The position numbers and the translations under genes were made by a program. Positions 42,593 to 50,678 of a stretch of 58,403 bases of DNA are shown in pieces. The notes under the pieces were generated by a model. That model saw only the letters and a list, made by a program, of their open reading frames with translations. It ran no database searches and was not told the origin of the DNA. Within the stretch, counting starts at the first letter, position 1. The number at the start of each line of letters is the position of its first letter. Source of the DNA: Armatimonadota bacterium (GTDB taxonomy: Bacteria > Armatimonadota > Fimbriimonadia > Fimbriimonadales > Fimbriimonadaceae); the NCBI GenBank assembly GCA_020438215.1, contig JAGQUX010000016.1:1-58403 (forward strand). The letters are read 5' to 3'.

Positions 42593-43438
42593 ATGCTTAC
42601 TCAACTTTTGAGCGTCGTCACTCTGAATCCAGAAAATTCAGTGATCGCTACATTCCCAGTCGAAGGCTATGGATACAGATTTGAGTCTGATGGAGACACT
42701 ATTTCCATCATTTCGCTTTATGGCGCAAAGGTGTTTTTCAAAGATTTTGATTGTAAAAAAAGAACCTTAGAAAAACGAGAATTTGAAGGGGTTTATCGTG
42801 GCACACACGAAAATGGAAAGGCTGTCATATTAGCGAACATAGGAGGATTGAGCCCACGAGACTATGAAGACTCGGGAGTGACTTACGAATACGGCAAGGC
42901 AAAGATGCGTGTTGACGAAGGCATACTCTATTCACACACAGCCCTCGAAAACACCCCCCCTTTCTATACAGGCTTCACCTACCGAACACTGATCCCAAAT
43001 CCTGTGGACGAAGCACGGTCGCGGGGGAAGCAGTTCATCGGAGTTTTGTACAAATGGGTGGATGCTCCTAAGATCACCTATTATCGAAGCGAAAACTACA
43101 AATTGAAGCGAGTCGCGGAATACCCCATTGATGGTTTAGAAGGAAAGCGTGCAGGATTTAATGACGCTAAGTTCTGGAACGGAGAGATTCTGGATACTTA
43201 CTGGCAGTCTCAGGTGACAACCTTTCATCCGGGCGGTGACTTGATTGACTTTAGTGCAGTCAGGCAAAACATAACTGTGTACTGGTATCGGCACAACTTG
43301 AGGGACGGCTTTTTCAATCGCAGAACCTTCTCTTTGCGGAATGTAGACGGTAACGAACTGAGCCGATTCTACGTTACTGAGTCAGGTAAGTACGGGTGCT
43401 GGATACATGGAAAAAGGGCATACATCCTTGCGCATTAA
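42593..43438 (+). CDS. Hypothetical protein
   Basis: 281 aa; not recognised. ATG 42593 has AGGAA upstream. No strong signal peptide (MLTQLLSVVTLNPENS). It is rich in Tyr, Phe, Gly and charged residues, likely beta-rich. It starts 93 nt after the tRNA-Gly(TCC) CCA end. It has lower G+C than the housekeeping genes, as have the other hypotheticals here that follow tRNA sequences. Confidence 0.65.
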   Translation: MLTQLLSVVTLNPENSVIATFPVEGYGYRFESDGDTISIISLYGAKVFFKDFDCKKRTLEKREFEGVYRGTHENGKAVILANIGGLSPRDYEDSGVTYEYGKAKMRVDEGILYSHTALENTPPFYTGFTYRTLIPNPVDEARSRGKQFIGVLYKWVDAPKITYYRSENYKLKRVAEYPIDGLEGKRAGFNDAKFWNGEILDTYWQSQVTTFHPGGDLIDFSAVRQNITVYWYRHNLRDGFFNRRTFSLRNVDGNELSRFYVTESGKYGCWIHGKRAYILAH

Positions 43439-43488
43439 ACTGCTTGCCTTAACCACAAAGGTGATTTTTACCCAGATCTTCCCTCTTA

Positions 43489-43710
43489 CTACAATTCTCC
43501 GCGCCGGCTTTTGTATACAAGAAAGCCAATGATAAGCGCGATGAGGATCAGTGTGGCTCCGATAGCAATATGAACTGCCGGGCTGCCGGGAATCAATCTG
43601 AAAGGCGAGCGATAACTCGTTTGTCCACGAATTCCCTCGTCGATGCCGACGATGCCAAAAACAGCAATGATTCCGGCGATCCATGTCCATGACTGTTCCT
43701 TATCATTCAT
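43489..43710 (-). CDS. Small two-helix membrane protein
   Basis: 73 aa on the opposite strand to its neighbours. Two hydrophobic helices (WTWIAGIIAVFGIVGI and VHIAIGATLILIALIIGFLVY) flank a short polar loop, with a basic C-terminus. No family recognised and no good ribosome-binding site. It fills the only sizeable gap between 43438 and 43828 and is composed like a membrane protein, so it is probably real. Confidence 0.5.
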   Translation of the reverse strand: MNDKEQSWTWIAGIIAVFGIVGIDEGIRGQTSYRSPFRLIPGSPAVHIAIGATLILIALIIGFLVYKSRRGEL

Positions 43711-43827
43711 TGTTTGGTATCAATACTTACGTCGGCGAGTTCCTAATCGGCTCTTCTTTGGCCTTTGCGTATTAGCCGCGTACAGACTGGCCCTTTTCTA
43801 TCGTCTTCAATTAGCAGAGGGTTATTG

Positions 43828-45030
43828 ATGTTCGTAGCTGCAATTTTCCCGCTGGTGCCACCCCAGCGCATCCCCGAGTTGCCCATACCGAGCCTCAGGC
43901 GGGGTGAGTATCCCCAACAACTCATGCTCCACTTCTCGGAGCCGCGGGTGGTGACATTCAAAGGCTCATGGATTGGGCACCAAGATCGCAATTTTTTTGG
44001 TCAGTCGCGGGGCGATAAGCGTTTCGAAACCTTCGTGATTCACACCTCTGCCGATACGAAGCCAGTTGATCTGATTTGGCCGGTGATCTCCGATTCTGCT
44101 CAAAGGAAGCTAATCGATAAAGTCTGGCAAGACTTTGCGTATTCCGAGGAAGGGGACTATGTTGTCTTCGGTCGGCGCCCAAAGGGCGGTTGGATTGACG
44201 TTTTGTCGCCTGTTGGTAAGCAACGCCACGGCGTAGGCATGGATGCGTTTTGGACGACTTCGCTAGAGTCAAGGAGTGTGACTGAGTTCAGCGTTTACTC
44301 CATTTTCCGTAAGAGAAAAACGGCGAAGGTGATCAGCCAACCTGCCGAGACCATCGTGGATCATTTCCAGGTTGTGATTGACGCTGTCGATTGGAGCGAT
44401 GAGGCATCGGCTCTTTCCTTTGGGAAAACGTACTTAGGAATGCGAAGGAACCTTGAGATGTTGAAAGATCCGGTGGTTTATAAGATTGGCGAGATGTGGA
44501 GGGATGCCGCCCACAAAGAAAAGAACCCGCTTGCCAAGGCAATGATGTACTCGATGGCCTATAAATTCACCAACTACGATTCCAGATTGCTTGCCTGCGA
44601 AAGCATCATGAAGTCTGATGTGGCGGATACCATCGAGAATCGATATCAGCTGAATTACATCGCCCAGCAAGCTACAAGCAATGCTTTCACGGGTAGTGGT
44701 GATTATCGTCACTACAGACAGAACAATGATCCGGAGAAGCTCAACAGGCAGCTCAGACTGGTTTTGAACACCGACAATGAAGCCAAGCGAAGCTTCATTG
44801 GGAGGATGTTTTATGGTGGCCGGAATGAGGAAACCGATGCTCTTTTGCTGAAAGTTCTGGAGCAGGCAACACCCGATAAGCCGTCTTCAAATGTTTTGAT
44901 AATCTCCGGGTACCAGAACCAGTATCTCATGCTCGGGCCAACAGTTGCCCACGGGGGTGGCGATGCTTTGCGGCTCGATATGATACGGATATTGAAAGAG
45001 CGGATCAAGAGTTGCGACGAGGTGCGATGA
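43828..45030 (+). CDS. Hypothetical exported protein with helical C-terminal half
   Basis: 400 aa from ATG 43828, with GAGG upstream. Unrecognised. N-terminus MFVAAIFPLVPPQRIPELP may be a short signal. Residues about 20-200 look beta-rich. Residues about 200-390 look alpha-helical in a repeat-like pattern (AKAMMYSMAYKFTNYDSRLLACESIM, then RQLRLVLNTDNEAKRSFIGRM), perhaps TPR/HEAT-like. The tRNA-Gly(CCC) promoter begins 14 nt after its stop. Confidence 0.65.
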   Translation: MFVAAIFPLVPPQRIPELPIPSLRRGEYPQQLMLHFSEPRVVTFKGSWIGHQDRNFFGQSRGDKRFETFVIHTSADTKPVDLIWPVISDSAQRKLIDKVWQDFAYSEEGDYVVFGRRPKGGWIDVLSPVGKQRHGVGMDAFWTTSLESRSVTEFSVYSIFRKRKTAKVISQPAETIVDHFQVVIDAVDWSDEASALSFGKTYLGMRRNLEMLKDPVVYKIGEMWRDAAHKEKNPLAKAMMYSMAYKFTNYDSRLLACESIMKSDVADTIENRYQLNYIAQQATSNAFTGSGDYRHYRQNNDPEKLNRQLRLVLNTDNEAKRSFIGRMFYGGRNEETDALLLKVLEQATPDKPSSNVLIISGYQNQYLMLGPTVAHGGGDALRLDMIRILKERIKSCDEVR

Positions 45031-45044
45031 ACTCGCTGTGTGAG

Positions 45045-45074
45045 TTGACAGCTACAGGCAACAAGGGGTTGAAT
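45045..45074 (+). promoter_or_regulatory. Promoter of tRNA-Gly(CCC)
   Basis: TTGACA (45045-45050), 18-nt spacer, TTGAAT (45069-45074), 14 nt before the tRNA. The same -35 box and spacing recur in the 154-bp repeats at 50531-50560 and 51620-51649, there with TTAAAT as -10. Confidence 0.7.
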
Positions 45075-45088
45075 AGGTCGAGAGATAC

Positions 45089-45163
45089 GCGGGAGTAGTT
45101 CACTGGTAGAACGTCAGCTTCCCAAGCTGAATGTAGCGAGTTCGATTCTCGTCTCCCGCTCCA
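45089..45163 (+). tRNA. tRNA-Gly (anticodon CCC), intact, at the left edge of the RHS island
   Basis: GCGGGAG (45089-45095) pairs with CTCCCGC (45153-45159). The D-arm is GTTC/GAAC. The anticodon loop TTCCCAA has CCC at 45121-45123. The T-arm contains TTCGATT, and CCA is encoded at 45161-45163. A short CCAG/CTGG stem with T5 (45161-45182) may terminate it. Exact fragments of this gene occur at 45246-45274 (5' part, inverted), 50614-50659 and 51703-51748 (3' part). Confidence 0.97.
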
Positions 45164-45198
45164 GGTTCAAAAGCTGGTTTTTACGTTGTAAGTTTTTT

Positions 45199-45224
45199 GG
45201 AAAGCTACGCGTACCGTAGCTTCC
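45199..45224. repeat. Hairpin between the tRNA and its inverted 5' fragment
   Basis: AAGCTACG (45202-45209) and CGTAGCTT (45215-45222) form an 8-bp stem. The right arm and its start (TACGCGTA...GCTTCC) also match the left end of the 154-bp repeat at 51595 with a 5-nt gap, linking this spot to the repeats on the far side of the island. Confidence 0.55.
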
Positions 45225-45245
45225 AGAGCTAAGCGTAGAATGTCA

Positions 45246-45274
45246 CTGACGTTCTACCAGTGAACTACTCCCGC
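45246..45274 (-). repeat. Inverted exact copy of the 5' 29 nt of tRNA-Gly(CCC)
   Basis: Read on the minus strand, 45274 to 45246 is identical to tRNA positions 45089-45117 (acceptor 5' strand, D-arm, part of anticodon stem). Homology stops exactly at tRNA base 29: the next base is T instead of C. Upstream flank GAGAGAT is shared with the intact gene with a 2-nt shift. The complementary 46-nt 3' part occurs at 50614 and 51703. Confidence 0.9.
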
Positions 45275-45306
45275 ATCTCTCTTTGGTTTTCAAAAAAGGA
45301 AAGCCA

Positions 45307-47007
45307 ATGAGATTGATGAAGAACTTTCACGAGCGAGTCACTTTCGCCGTTGATGCTGCAGGGCAAACTGTCTCTGTGATCAACTCTCGCGGATACATCA
45401 CGACATCAACTTATGATGAAGTAGGTCGGCAAGTCGAAACCATTAACCCAGATGGTGGAACATCCACGATGTACTATGATGGCGCAGGCCGAAACATAGC
45501 TTATGAAGACCAACTCGGATATCTGAGCACCACGGTCTACGATAACGCATCACGCCCAGTCAATTCTGAATCCCCTGATGGTGCAGTAACCACGACCACC
45601 TATGATGCCGCAGGTCGAGAGGTCAGCTTCGAAGATCCGCTCGGAAACACGAGCCAAACTCACTATGATGCCGCTGGTCAAGTCGTCAGCACGATTAATG
45701 CCCTTGGTTTTGTTTCTACTTACACCTACGATGGTATTGGAAACCTCAAAACCTCTGAGAACCCGCGTGGCATGGTGACAACTAACGCCTATGATGCGCT
45801 GGGAAGAATGAAATCTACTCAGAATGCTGCGGGCTACTACACCTCATACACTTATGATGAGGTCGGAAACCAAACTGAAATCACAGATGCTAGAAATGCC
45901 GTGATTACAATGGCGTATGACCTTCGTGGTTCAATGACTTCCATTGAAAACCAGCTCGGTAACGTTACAACCTATGCGTATGACGCCATTGGTCAGACCA
46001 AAACTCGTGAGTTTGCCAGCGGTGATGTTACGACCTATTCCTATGATGCCAACGGCATGGAAACCTCCCGGCAGTACATGGATGATAGCCGTGTGACTTT
46101 CACCTACGAAAGCAATCTGATGACTGAGATGTCAGATAGCACAGGGGTGACAACCTATTCTTATGACAATATGGGCAGGTTGAGTGGAAAGACAGATCCC
46201 GGCTCGCTGGTGCAATCTTATCAATATGATGTTGCTGGGCAAAGAACAACTCTCACCGATCCAGATGGAGTTGATCGAGTCTACGGATACGATGGTAATG
46301 GTCGCCTAGTCTCCTTCGAAGACACAGATTCAGAAGACGGTTACACCAATGAATATGATCTTGCCGGACGCCTGACAACGACAACGTACACAAACAGTTC
46401 GGTTGATAAGGGTGACGAGCTCACTACTTACGATGCGGCAGGTCAGCCTCTGGTGAAAACAACCCGCGCAAGTGGAGTTATCAAGACCATTGTTACTTAC
46501 ACCTATGATGGCAATGGCAACCCAGCGACCAAAAAGACCGAAGATGGCTACGTCCAAACCTTGCAATACGACCGAGTGGATCGGCTAACAACGGTCATCA
46601 ACACCGGCCCGCAGAACTTCACGTGGTGGTACACCTTCGATGCGGTTGGAAACCGAACGAATGCTAACGAGTGGAGTGGTGGTACGCCGTACACCTACAA
46701 CCTTTCAGGCCAACCAGTAACGAGTGTGTACATTGGAGCGGGCAACAAAACATCCACCTACACCTATGATGTCAACGGAAACTTAATAGGAGTTGAAGGT
46801 TACATCCCGCCGAGCGGTGCCCCAGTTGCCGTAGATATTGAAAACACCTACGACTACGAAAACCGGCTCCTCACCAACAAGAATGTTGCGGATGGCTCGA
46901 TTGTGACGTACACTTACTCAGGTGATGGATTGAAGCGAAGTGAGACAACCAGTTCAGGAACCACGACTTTGGTTTGGGATGGCGACGAATATCTAGGAGA
47001 AGTTTGA
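45307..47007 (+). CDS. YD-repeat (RHS) protein, N-terminally short body
   Basis: 566 aa from ATG 45307 with AAGGAA at 45296-45301. The protein is almost entirely YD repeats, about 22 copies of the pattern (T/S)TYDxxGR, for example TYDEVGR, YYDGAGR, TYDAAGR, QYDVAGQ, TYDVNGN, and ends LVWDGDEYLGEV. RHS/YD proteins form a hollow beta-shell around a C-terminal toxin. This one lacks a signal peptide, PAAR or any N-terminal export domain, and stops at TGA 47005. Just there the next ORF continues the RHS core in another frame. It is either a split two-gene RHS or needs a frameshift. Confidence 0.9.
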   Translation: MRLMKNFHERVTFAVDAAGQTVSVINSRGYITTSTYDEVGRQVETINPDGGTSTMYYDGAGRNIAYEDQLGYLSTTVYDNASRPVNSESPDGAVTTTTYDAAGREVSFEDPLGNTSQTHYDAAGQVVSTINALGFVSTYTYDGIGNLKTSENPRGMVTTNAYDALGRMKSTQNAAGYYTSYTYDEVGNQTEITDARNAVITMAYDLRGSMTSIENQLGNVTTYAYDAIGQTKTREFASGDVTTYSYDANGMETSRQYMDDSRVTFTYESNLMTEMSDSTGVTTYSYDNMGRLSGKTDPGSLVQSYQYDVAGQRTTLTDPDGVDRVYGYDGNGRLVSFEDTDSEDGYTNEYDLAGRLTTTTYTNSSVDKGDELTTYDAAGQPLVKTTRASGVIKTIVTYTYDGNGNPATKKTEDGYVQTLQYDRVDRLTTVINTGPQNFTWWYTFDAVGNRTNANEWSGGTPYTYNLSGQPVTSVYIGAGNKTSTYTYDVNGNLIGVEGYIPPSGAPVAVDIENTYDYENRLLTNKNVADGSIVTYTYSGDGLKRSETTSSGTTTLVWDGDEYLGEV

Positions 47008-47390
47008 CATGGCATTGAAGAAGCGATATTACAGTCTGAATGGTCAGATCCTGGGAGAGCATGATGTGTCGTCTGGTCAAACGCTTCAATATGCGCGTGA
47101 TGCTCTCGGGAATGTCCGTAAGACGATAGATTCAGATACGGGAAACGTTGTTCACTCCTATATCTATAAGCCTTGGGGTGAGATTTGGCAAGCTTCTGGA
47201 ACAGGTGCAACAAGCCGAAGGTTCTGCTGGATTGGTTCTTGGGGTTATGCGAATACCAACCGGCACTACCAGTTCAATTCGTACTATGTGCGGGCAAGGC
47301 ATTACTCTGGTGTAATGGGGGCGTGGATTACTAGAGATCCTTTGTGGCCAACAGAAATGCCATATGGGTATGGAGAGGGAAGAGTTTACA
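46997..47390 (+). repeat. Duplicated RHS core-end segment, copy 1
   Basis: From GAGAAGTTTGACATGG at 46997 to about 47390, this is nearly identical to 48563 to about 48956 (constant offset 1566). It encodes the last 130 or so residues of the RHS core including the RARHYSGVMGAW hallmark. The repeat begins upstream of the ATG, inside the last codons of the YD body. Confidence 0.9.
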
Positions 47391-48154
47391 GTGGAATTGA
47401 TTATGACGGAACGCAATTTTTGAACACATCTGTTAAGGTCGCCTTTTTTGGCCAGTGTTGCAAGCAAATTATTATCACGACCAGTGGTGCTAGCCATGGA
47501 GTGTTTTCTATGGGATCCTCTAGTTGTGAGTGGAAAAATACTGGGAATTGCAGAAATCTTCAAAGCGAGGTGGAAAAATGCCCTTATATAACATGGGAAG
47601 GCTTCTGTGAGATGTTAGAGAAATCAAAATGTTGCAGTATAGCTAAGCAACTAGGCGCGGATCCATATAGTGTATGTACAACTGCAATAACTGAAAGAAG
47701 CAGACGCAATGTAACAAACGGTATTCAAGATTACTATGGGTCTGCTGGCGTGCCGCTCAGCAAAAAAGGAACTATTAAGACTGCGAGCGTCGGATGTATC
47801 CAAGTGCAAGTTCAAACAGCAAATTTGATACTCGATCAAATTGTCAAGTGTTCTAACAGAACCGTGCGCGGTAAATTATTACGAAGTCTTTTCCCTATAC
47901 CTGCGACAGATGAGTTGCTGTTGCAGAAACTCTCGACTGATTGCGAATGGTCTCTAAAACTGCTTGCAGCATTGAATGTTCTGGTGAAATCTGGCTGTGC
48001 ATCTAGGTTTGGTAAGGTTACTAAAACAGGTGAATCCGTAGATTACATGAAGCCAGAGTCGTTTCCGCGTATCTGGAATGTTGGTAGTGGGCCGCATAAG
48101 AAGGCAACAGAGTGTCTATATTCAATTCTAAAAAAGTACAATATTTGTGGATGA
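47009..48154 (+). CDS. RHS core end fused to a cysteine-rich unknown tip (cassette 1)
   Basis: 381 aa. Residues 1-130 are the end of an RHS core (KRYYSLNGQILGEHDV, YARDALGNVRKTIDSDTG, YVRARHYSGVMGAWITRDPLWP). Residues about 135-381 form a unique tip with about 15 cysteines, including CC pairs, and no family I recognise; it is the likely effector domain. ATG 47009 has AGGAG nine bases upstream (46995-46999) and begins one base after the previous TGA, so it can be translated by reinitiation, or joined to the YD body by a +1 shift. The tip coding region is visibly A/T-richer. Its stop overlaps the next start (ATGA). Confidence 0.85.
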   Translation: MALKKRYYSLNGQILGEHDVSSGQTLQYARDALGNVRKTIDSDTGNVVHSYIYKPWGEIWQASGTGATSRRFCWIGSWGYANTNRHYQFNSYYVRARHYSGVMGAWITRDPLWPTEMPYGYGEGRVYSGIDYDGTQFLNTSVKVAFFGQCCKQIIITTSGASHGVFSMGSSSCEWKNTGNCRNLQSEVEKCPYITWEGFCEMLEKSKCCSIAKQLGADPYSVCTTAITERSRRNVTNGIQDYYGSAGVPLSKKGTIKTASVGCIQVQVQTANLILDQIVKCSNRTVRGKLLRSLFPIPATDELLLQKLSTDCEWSLKLLAALNVLVKSGCASRFGKVTKTGESVDYMKPESFPRIWNVGSGPHKKATECLYSILKKYNICG

Positions 48155-48564
48155 GACCACTGTTTGGATTTCTCGTCGCAACGGTATTCATTCTCTATTT
48201 GAGTGATCGTTTACTAAGCCCTGAGTCCCCTGTTACAGTGTTAGTGGGAGTTTCAAACTATGAGTCCGCAGAAACTCCAGTGCTATTTGTCATAACGAAT
48301 AAAGGTACATACTGCTCGGAAATCAAGCACGCACAAGGTGACAGCGGATTAAATGATCTTCAATTTCCTGTTGAATCTGAAATATCTTTCTATCTTTCAA
48401 ACACCAAAATTATGAACTCTTTATCAGATCATAAAACGCGATTTGATACTGCATATGGTGTACTTTTTCTTTGGGAAGACGGCTTGTATCTCAGGGGGGT
48501 TCTACACTATGAGGGCCAGCAGAATCTAATTATACGCACCTATAGATTCCGGCAGTTCTTATGA
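48151..48564 (+). CDS. Candidate immunity protein for cassette 1 (membrane-anchored)
   Basis: 137 aa from ATG 48151 (ATGA overlap with the tip gene; the frame is open upstream to GTG 48112). It has one N-terminal membrane helix (PLFGFLVATVFILYLSDRLL) and a beta-rich domain expected outside the cytoplasm. No family recognised. Small size, translational coupling to an RHS tip and a unique sequence are what immunity genes look like, and the topology suggests its toxin acts in the periplasm or at the membrane. Immunity function is inference. Confidence 0.7.
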   Translation: MRPLFGFLVATVFILYLSDRLLSPESPVTVLVGVSNYESAETPVLFVITNKGTYCSEIKHAQGDSGLNDLQFPVESEISFYLSNTKIMNSLSDHKTRFDTAYGVLFLWEDGLYLRGVLHYEGQQNLIIRTYRFRQFL

Positions 48565-48956
48565 GAAGTTTGACATGGCATTGAAGAAGCGATATTACAG
48601 CTTGAACGGTCAGATCCTGGGAGAGCATGATGTGTCGTCTGGCCAGACACTTCAATATGCGCGTGATGCTCTTGGAAACGTTCGCAAGACCATCGATTCA
48701 GATACGGGAAACGTTGTTCACTCCTATATCTATAAGCCTTGGGGTGAGATTTGGCAAACCACTGGAACAGGTGCAACAAGCCGAAGGTTCTGCTGGATTG
48801 GTTCTTGGGGTTATGCGAACACCAACCGTCATTACCAGTTCAATTCGTATTATGTGCGGGCACGTCATTACTCAGGTGTGATGGGTGCGTGGATGACTCG
48901 TGATCCACTATGGCCCATGGAAATGCCATATGGATATGTTAATGGAAGGGTCTATC
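48563..48956 (+). repeat. Duplicated RHS core-end segment, copy 2
   Basis: Counterpart of 46997-47390. The left boundary lies at the stop codon of the 48151 gene. The copied block includes the 12 nt before the ATG, that is, a fragment of the YD-body end with its TGA, showing that the split arrangement existed before duplication. Confidence 0.9.
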
Positions 48957-49666
48957 TGGCTGTTGATCCAAGCGGAATGCTGGAGGCGAAGAAGATAGCT
49001 TGTGGAAACAAGACAGGCAAACTGTTCTGTCCTCAAAGGGGCAAACATTGCGGATTTGTAGTTGGCGCACCGTTAGTTGGTAATCGAAGGCCAGCCATTT
49101 CGCTTGAGGAAGCAAGAAAGTGTCTTCCCAGCAAGAAGAATTGCGTTGCAATAAACGGTAGCTTGTTCTCTGGATCAAGCGGGCCATTAGCAAAGCGCGT
49201 GTGCTTACCAGAGTGTGGTGGTACCACAGCTGGAATCGGAAACCCCAAGGGAGTTGACCAAATGGATACAAGATACATACAGTTTGTTCATTCTCAAGGC
49301 AGCGAGAGATTCGAGCAAAGACTTTATGGTAGACGAATTCTGACTGCAAATAGAGATTGTAAAGATGAGATTTGGCAAGGTCAAGTCGTTGGAAGTGCAG
49401 CTAGGCCCCGAACGTTTGCATTTATGAAAGGAGGAAATTTGTGTTTTGCTATCTTTGCGAAGCCGGGATTGACAGGTAAAGAAGTTTGCCAATGCGTAAA
49501 GCAGCATGCTGACAAAGGAAGTTACGGAGTTGCCTTAGATGGAGGGCGATCTACGCAGGCTTGGAACGTTCCCGCAAATGGAAAGCCACAAGTAATAGAC
49601 TTCCCACATCAAAATGATGGAGGTAATACAAGACTTGATAACTGGGTATTCTTATGTGATTGCTAA
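48575..49666 (+). CDS. RHS core end fused to a phosphodiester glycosidase (DUF2233/NAGPA)-like tip (cassette 2)
   Basis: 363 aa. Residues 1-130 nearly duplicate the 47009 product; DPSGM closes the core. The rest resembles the NAGPA/DUF2233 fold: CVAINGSLFSG matches the vNGgFF strand, ARPRTFAFMKGGNLCFAIFA the central strands, and GVALDGGRSTQAW the DGGgSt active-site motif. These enzymes cleave sugar-phosphodiester linkages. About a dozen cysteines are inserted. The ribosome-binding site is weaker than in cassette 1 (GAGAAG only), fitting an orphan tip expressed poorly until recombined onto the body. Confidence 0.8.
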   Translation: MALKKRYYSLNGQILGEHDVSSGQTLQYARDALGNVRKTIDSDTGNVVHSYIYKPWGEIWQTTGTGATSRRFCWIGSWGYANTNRHYQFNSYYVRARHYSGVMGAWMTRDPLWPMEMPYGYVNGRVYLAVDPSGMLEAKKIACGNKTGKLFCPQRGKHCGFVVGAPLVGNRRPAISLEEARKCLPSKKNCVAINGSLFSGSSGPLAKRVCLPECGGTTAGIGNPKGVDQMDTRYIQFVHSQGSERFEQRLYGRRILTANRDCKDEIWQGQVVGSAARPRTFAFMKGGNLCFAIFAKPGLTGKEVCQCVKQHADKGSYGVALDGGRSTQAWNVPANGKPQVIDFPHQNDGGNTRLDNWVFLCDC

Positions 49667-50432
49667 GGGAGCATTTTTTGCGGTCATTATTGTGATGTTC
49701 TTCGCCTTACTGTTAGGATGCAGCCAAGCGGTTAATAGTAATAAAGGGCTGAACCATGTTGAAAGTGCACATAGTGTCGGAACGAGGTTAGTCAATGTGG
49801 GAGGCACTGGGATTCCTGTGACCGGAGGTCATCTCAGGCATGTCTCCAAGAGTGATCGTGGCAGTTCATATTTTGTAGAGTTATGCGGATACAATTCAGG
49901 AACCTGTGTATTAAACGAGGTGAGTTCGGAAGGATTACTTCTCAGTGCGGAAGTCAAAGACAGGCCAAAAACTGATTTTTCTGATCTCAAAGCTCCATAC
50001 AAGGTGATTTGCGCTGAAGCAGAGGGGTATGAAGTTGTAGCTCAAGCAATGGTTGACAAAAGCAATCAGAGGCAAGTAGCAGTATATATTCGAAAAAAGA
50101 GTACAGATCAGAAACTAATTCTTGTAGACGAAGAAGGCGGGAGTGCTGACTCTGCTCTGAATATGAATGATGATCTAGAGAGTATCTCCATCGTATATGC
50201 AAGCGAGTCCAAGGTGCTTTTGCATATTGGATCCCCAGTTGGAAAGCTTGCCCTTTGCAATTTTGATGAGCAAAGCGTAAATCCAGTTGAGTTGGATACA
50301 ATGGTGTACTCAGCCCTCGTGATAGATTCCCGTGTGTACTTAGGGCTCTATAAGCTGGATGAAACAAACGGCGACGGGCCGATATGGGACGCATTTATTG
50401 ACGATATCCCCCTCAGTGAGATTTTGGACTAG
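49656..50432 (+). CDS. Candidate immunity lipoprotein for cassette 2
   Basis: 258 aa from GTG 49656 (ATG 49614 is an upstream in-frame option); it overlaps the end of the tip gene. The N-terminus IAKGAFFAVIIVMFFALLLGC is a lipoprotein signal with lipobox LLGC. The mature part is beta-rich with repeating strands, possibly a propeller. A lipoprotein would sit where an enzyme attacking glycan phosphodiesters acts. No family recognised; immunity role is inferred from order and overlap. Confidence 0.65.
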   Translation: MIAKGAFFAVIIVMFFALLLGCSQAVNSNKGLNHVESAHSVGTRLVNVGGTGIPVTGGHLRHVSKSDRGSSYFVELCGYNSGTCVLNEVSSEGLLLSAEVKDRPKTDFSDLKAPYKVICAEAEGYEVVAQAMVDKSNQRQVAVYIRKKSTDQKLILVDEEGGSADSALNMNDDLESISIVYASESKVLLHIGSPVGKLALCNFDEQSVNPVELDTMVYSALVIDSRVYLGLYKLDETNGDGPIWDAFIDDIPLSEILD

Positions 50433-50505
50433 ACCCAATATTGCAGATAAAGCCCTTTTGAGTAGGAGCAAAGCCATGACGATGTGGATGAGAAAAGGTT
50501 GTCAA

Positions 50506-50659
50506 TACGCATAGCTTCCGGGTGTGAGCATTGACAGCTACCCGCAACAGAAGGTTAAATGTGCCTTGAATCCCAAAGATAGATTGGAAGATGAACTGAA
50601 AGGGTCGGGGCTACTTCCCAAGCTGAATGTAGCGAGTTCGATTCTCGTCTCCCGCTCCA
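50506..50659 (+). repeat. 154-bp direct repeat, copy 1: tRNA-type promoter plus 3' 46 nt of tRNA-Gly(CCC)
   Basis: It contains TTGACA (50531-50536), an 18-nt spacer and TTAAAT (50555-50560), about 53 nt unrelated to tRNA, then 50614-50659, identical to tRNA bases 45118-45163 including CCA. It differs from copy 2 at only four positions, all in the first 45 nt. The 3' piece starts exactly where the inverted 5' piece at 45246 ends. CGGGG just before it (50605-50609) could pair with the acceptor strand TCCCG. Confidence 0.9.
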
Positions 50660-50678
50660 AGTTTGCTCAGGGTGAGCC

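Noticed and set aside
45164-50505. Classical integrative element in tRNA-Gly
   Set aside because: The tRNA 3'-end duplications look like att sites, but there is no integrase, excisionase, transposase or replication gene, and the repeats also copy promoter sequence; described instead as tRNA-derived repeats.
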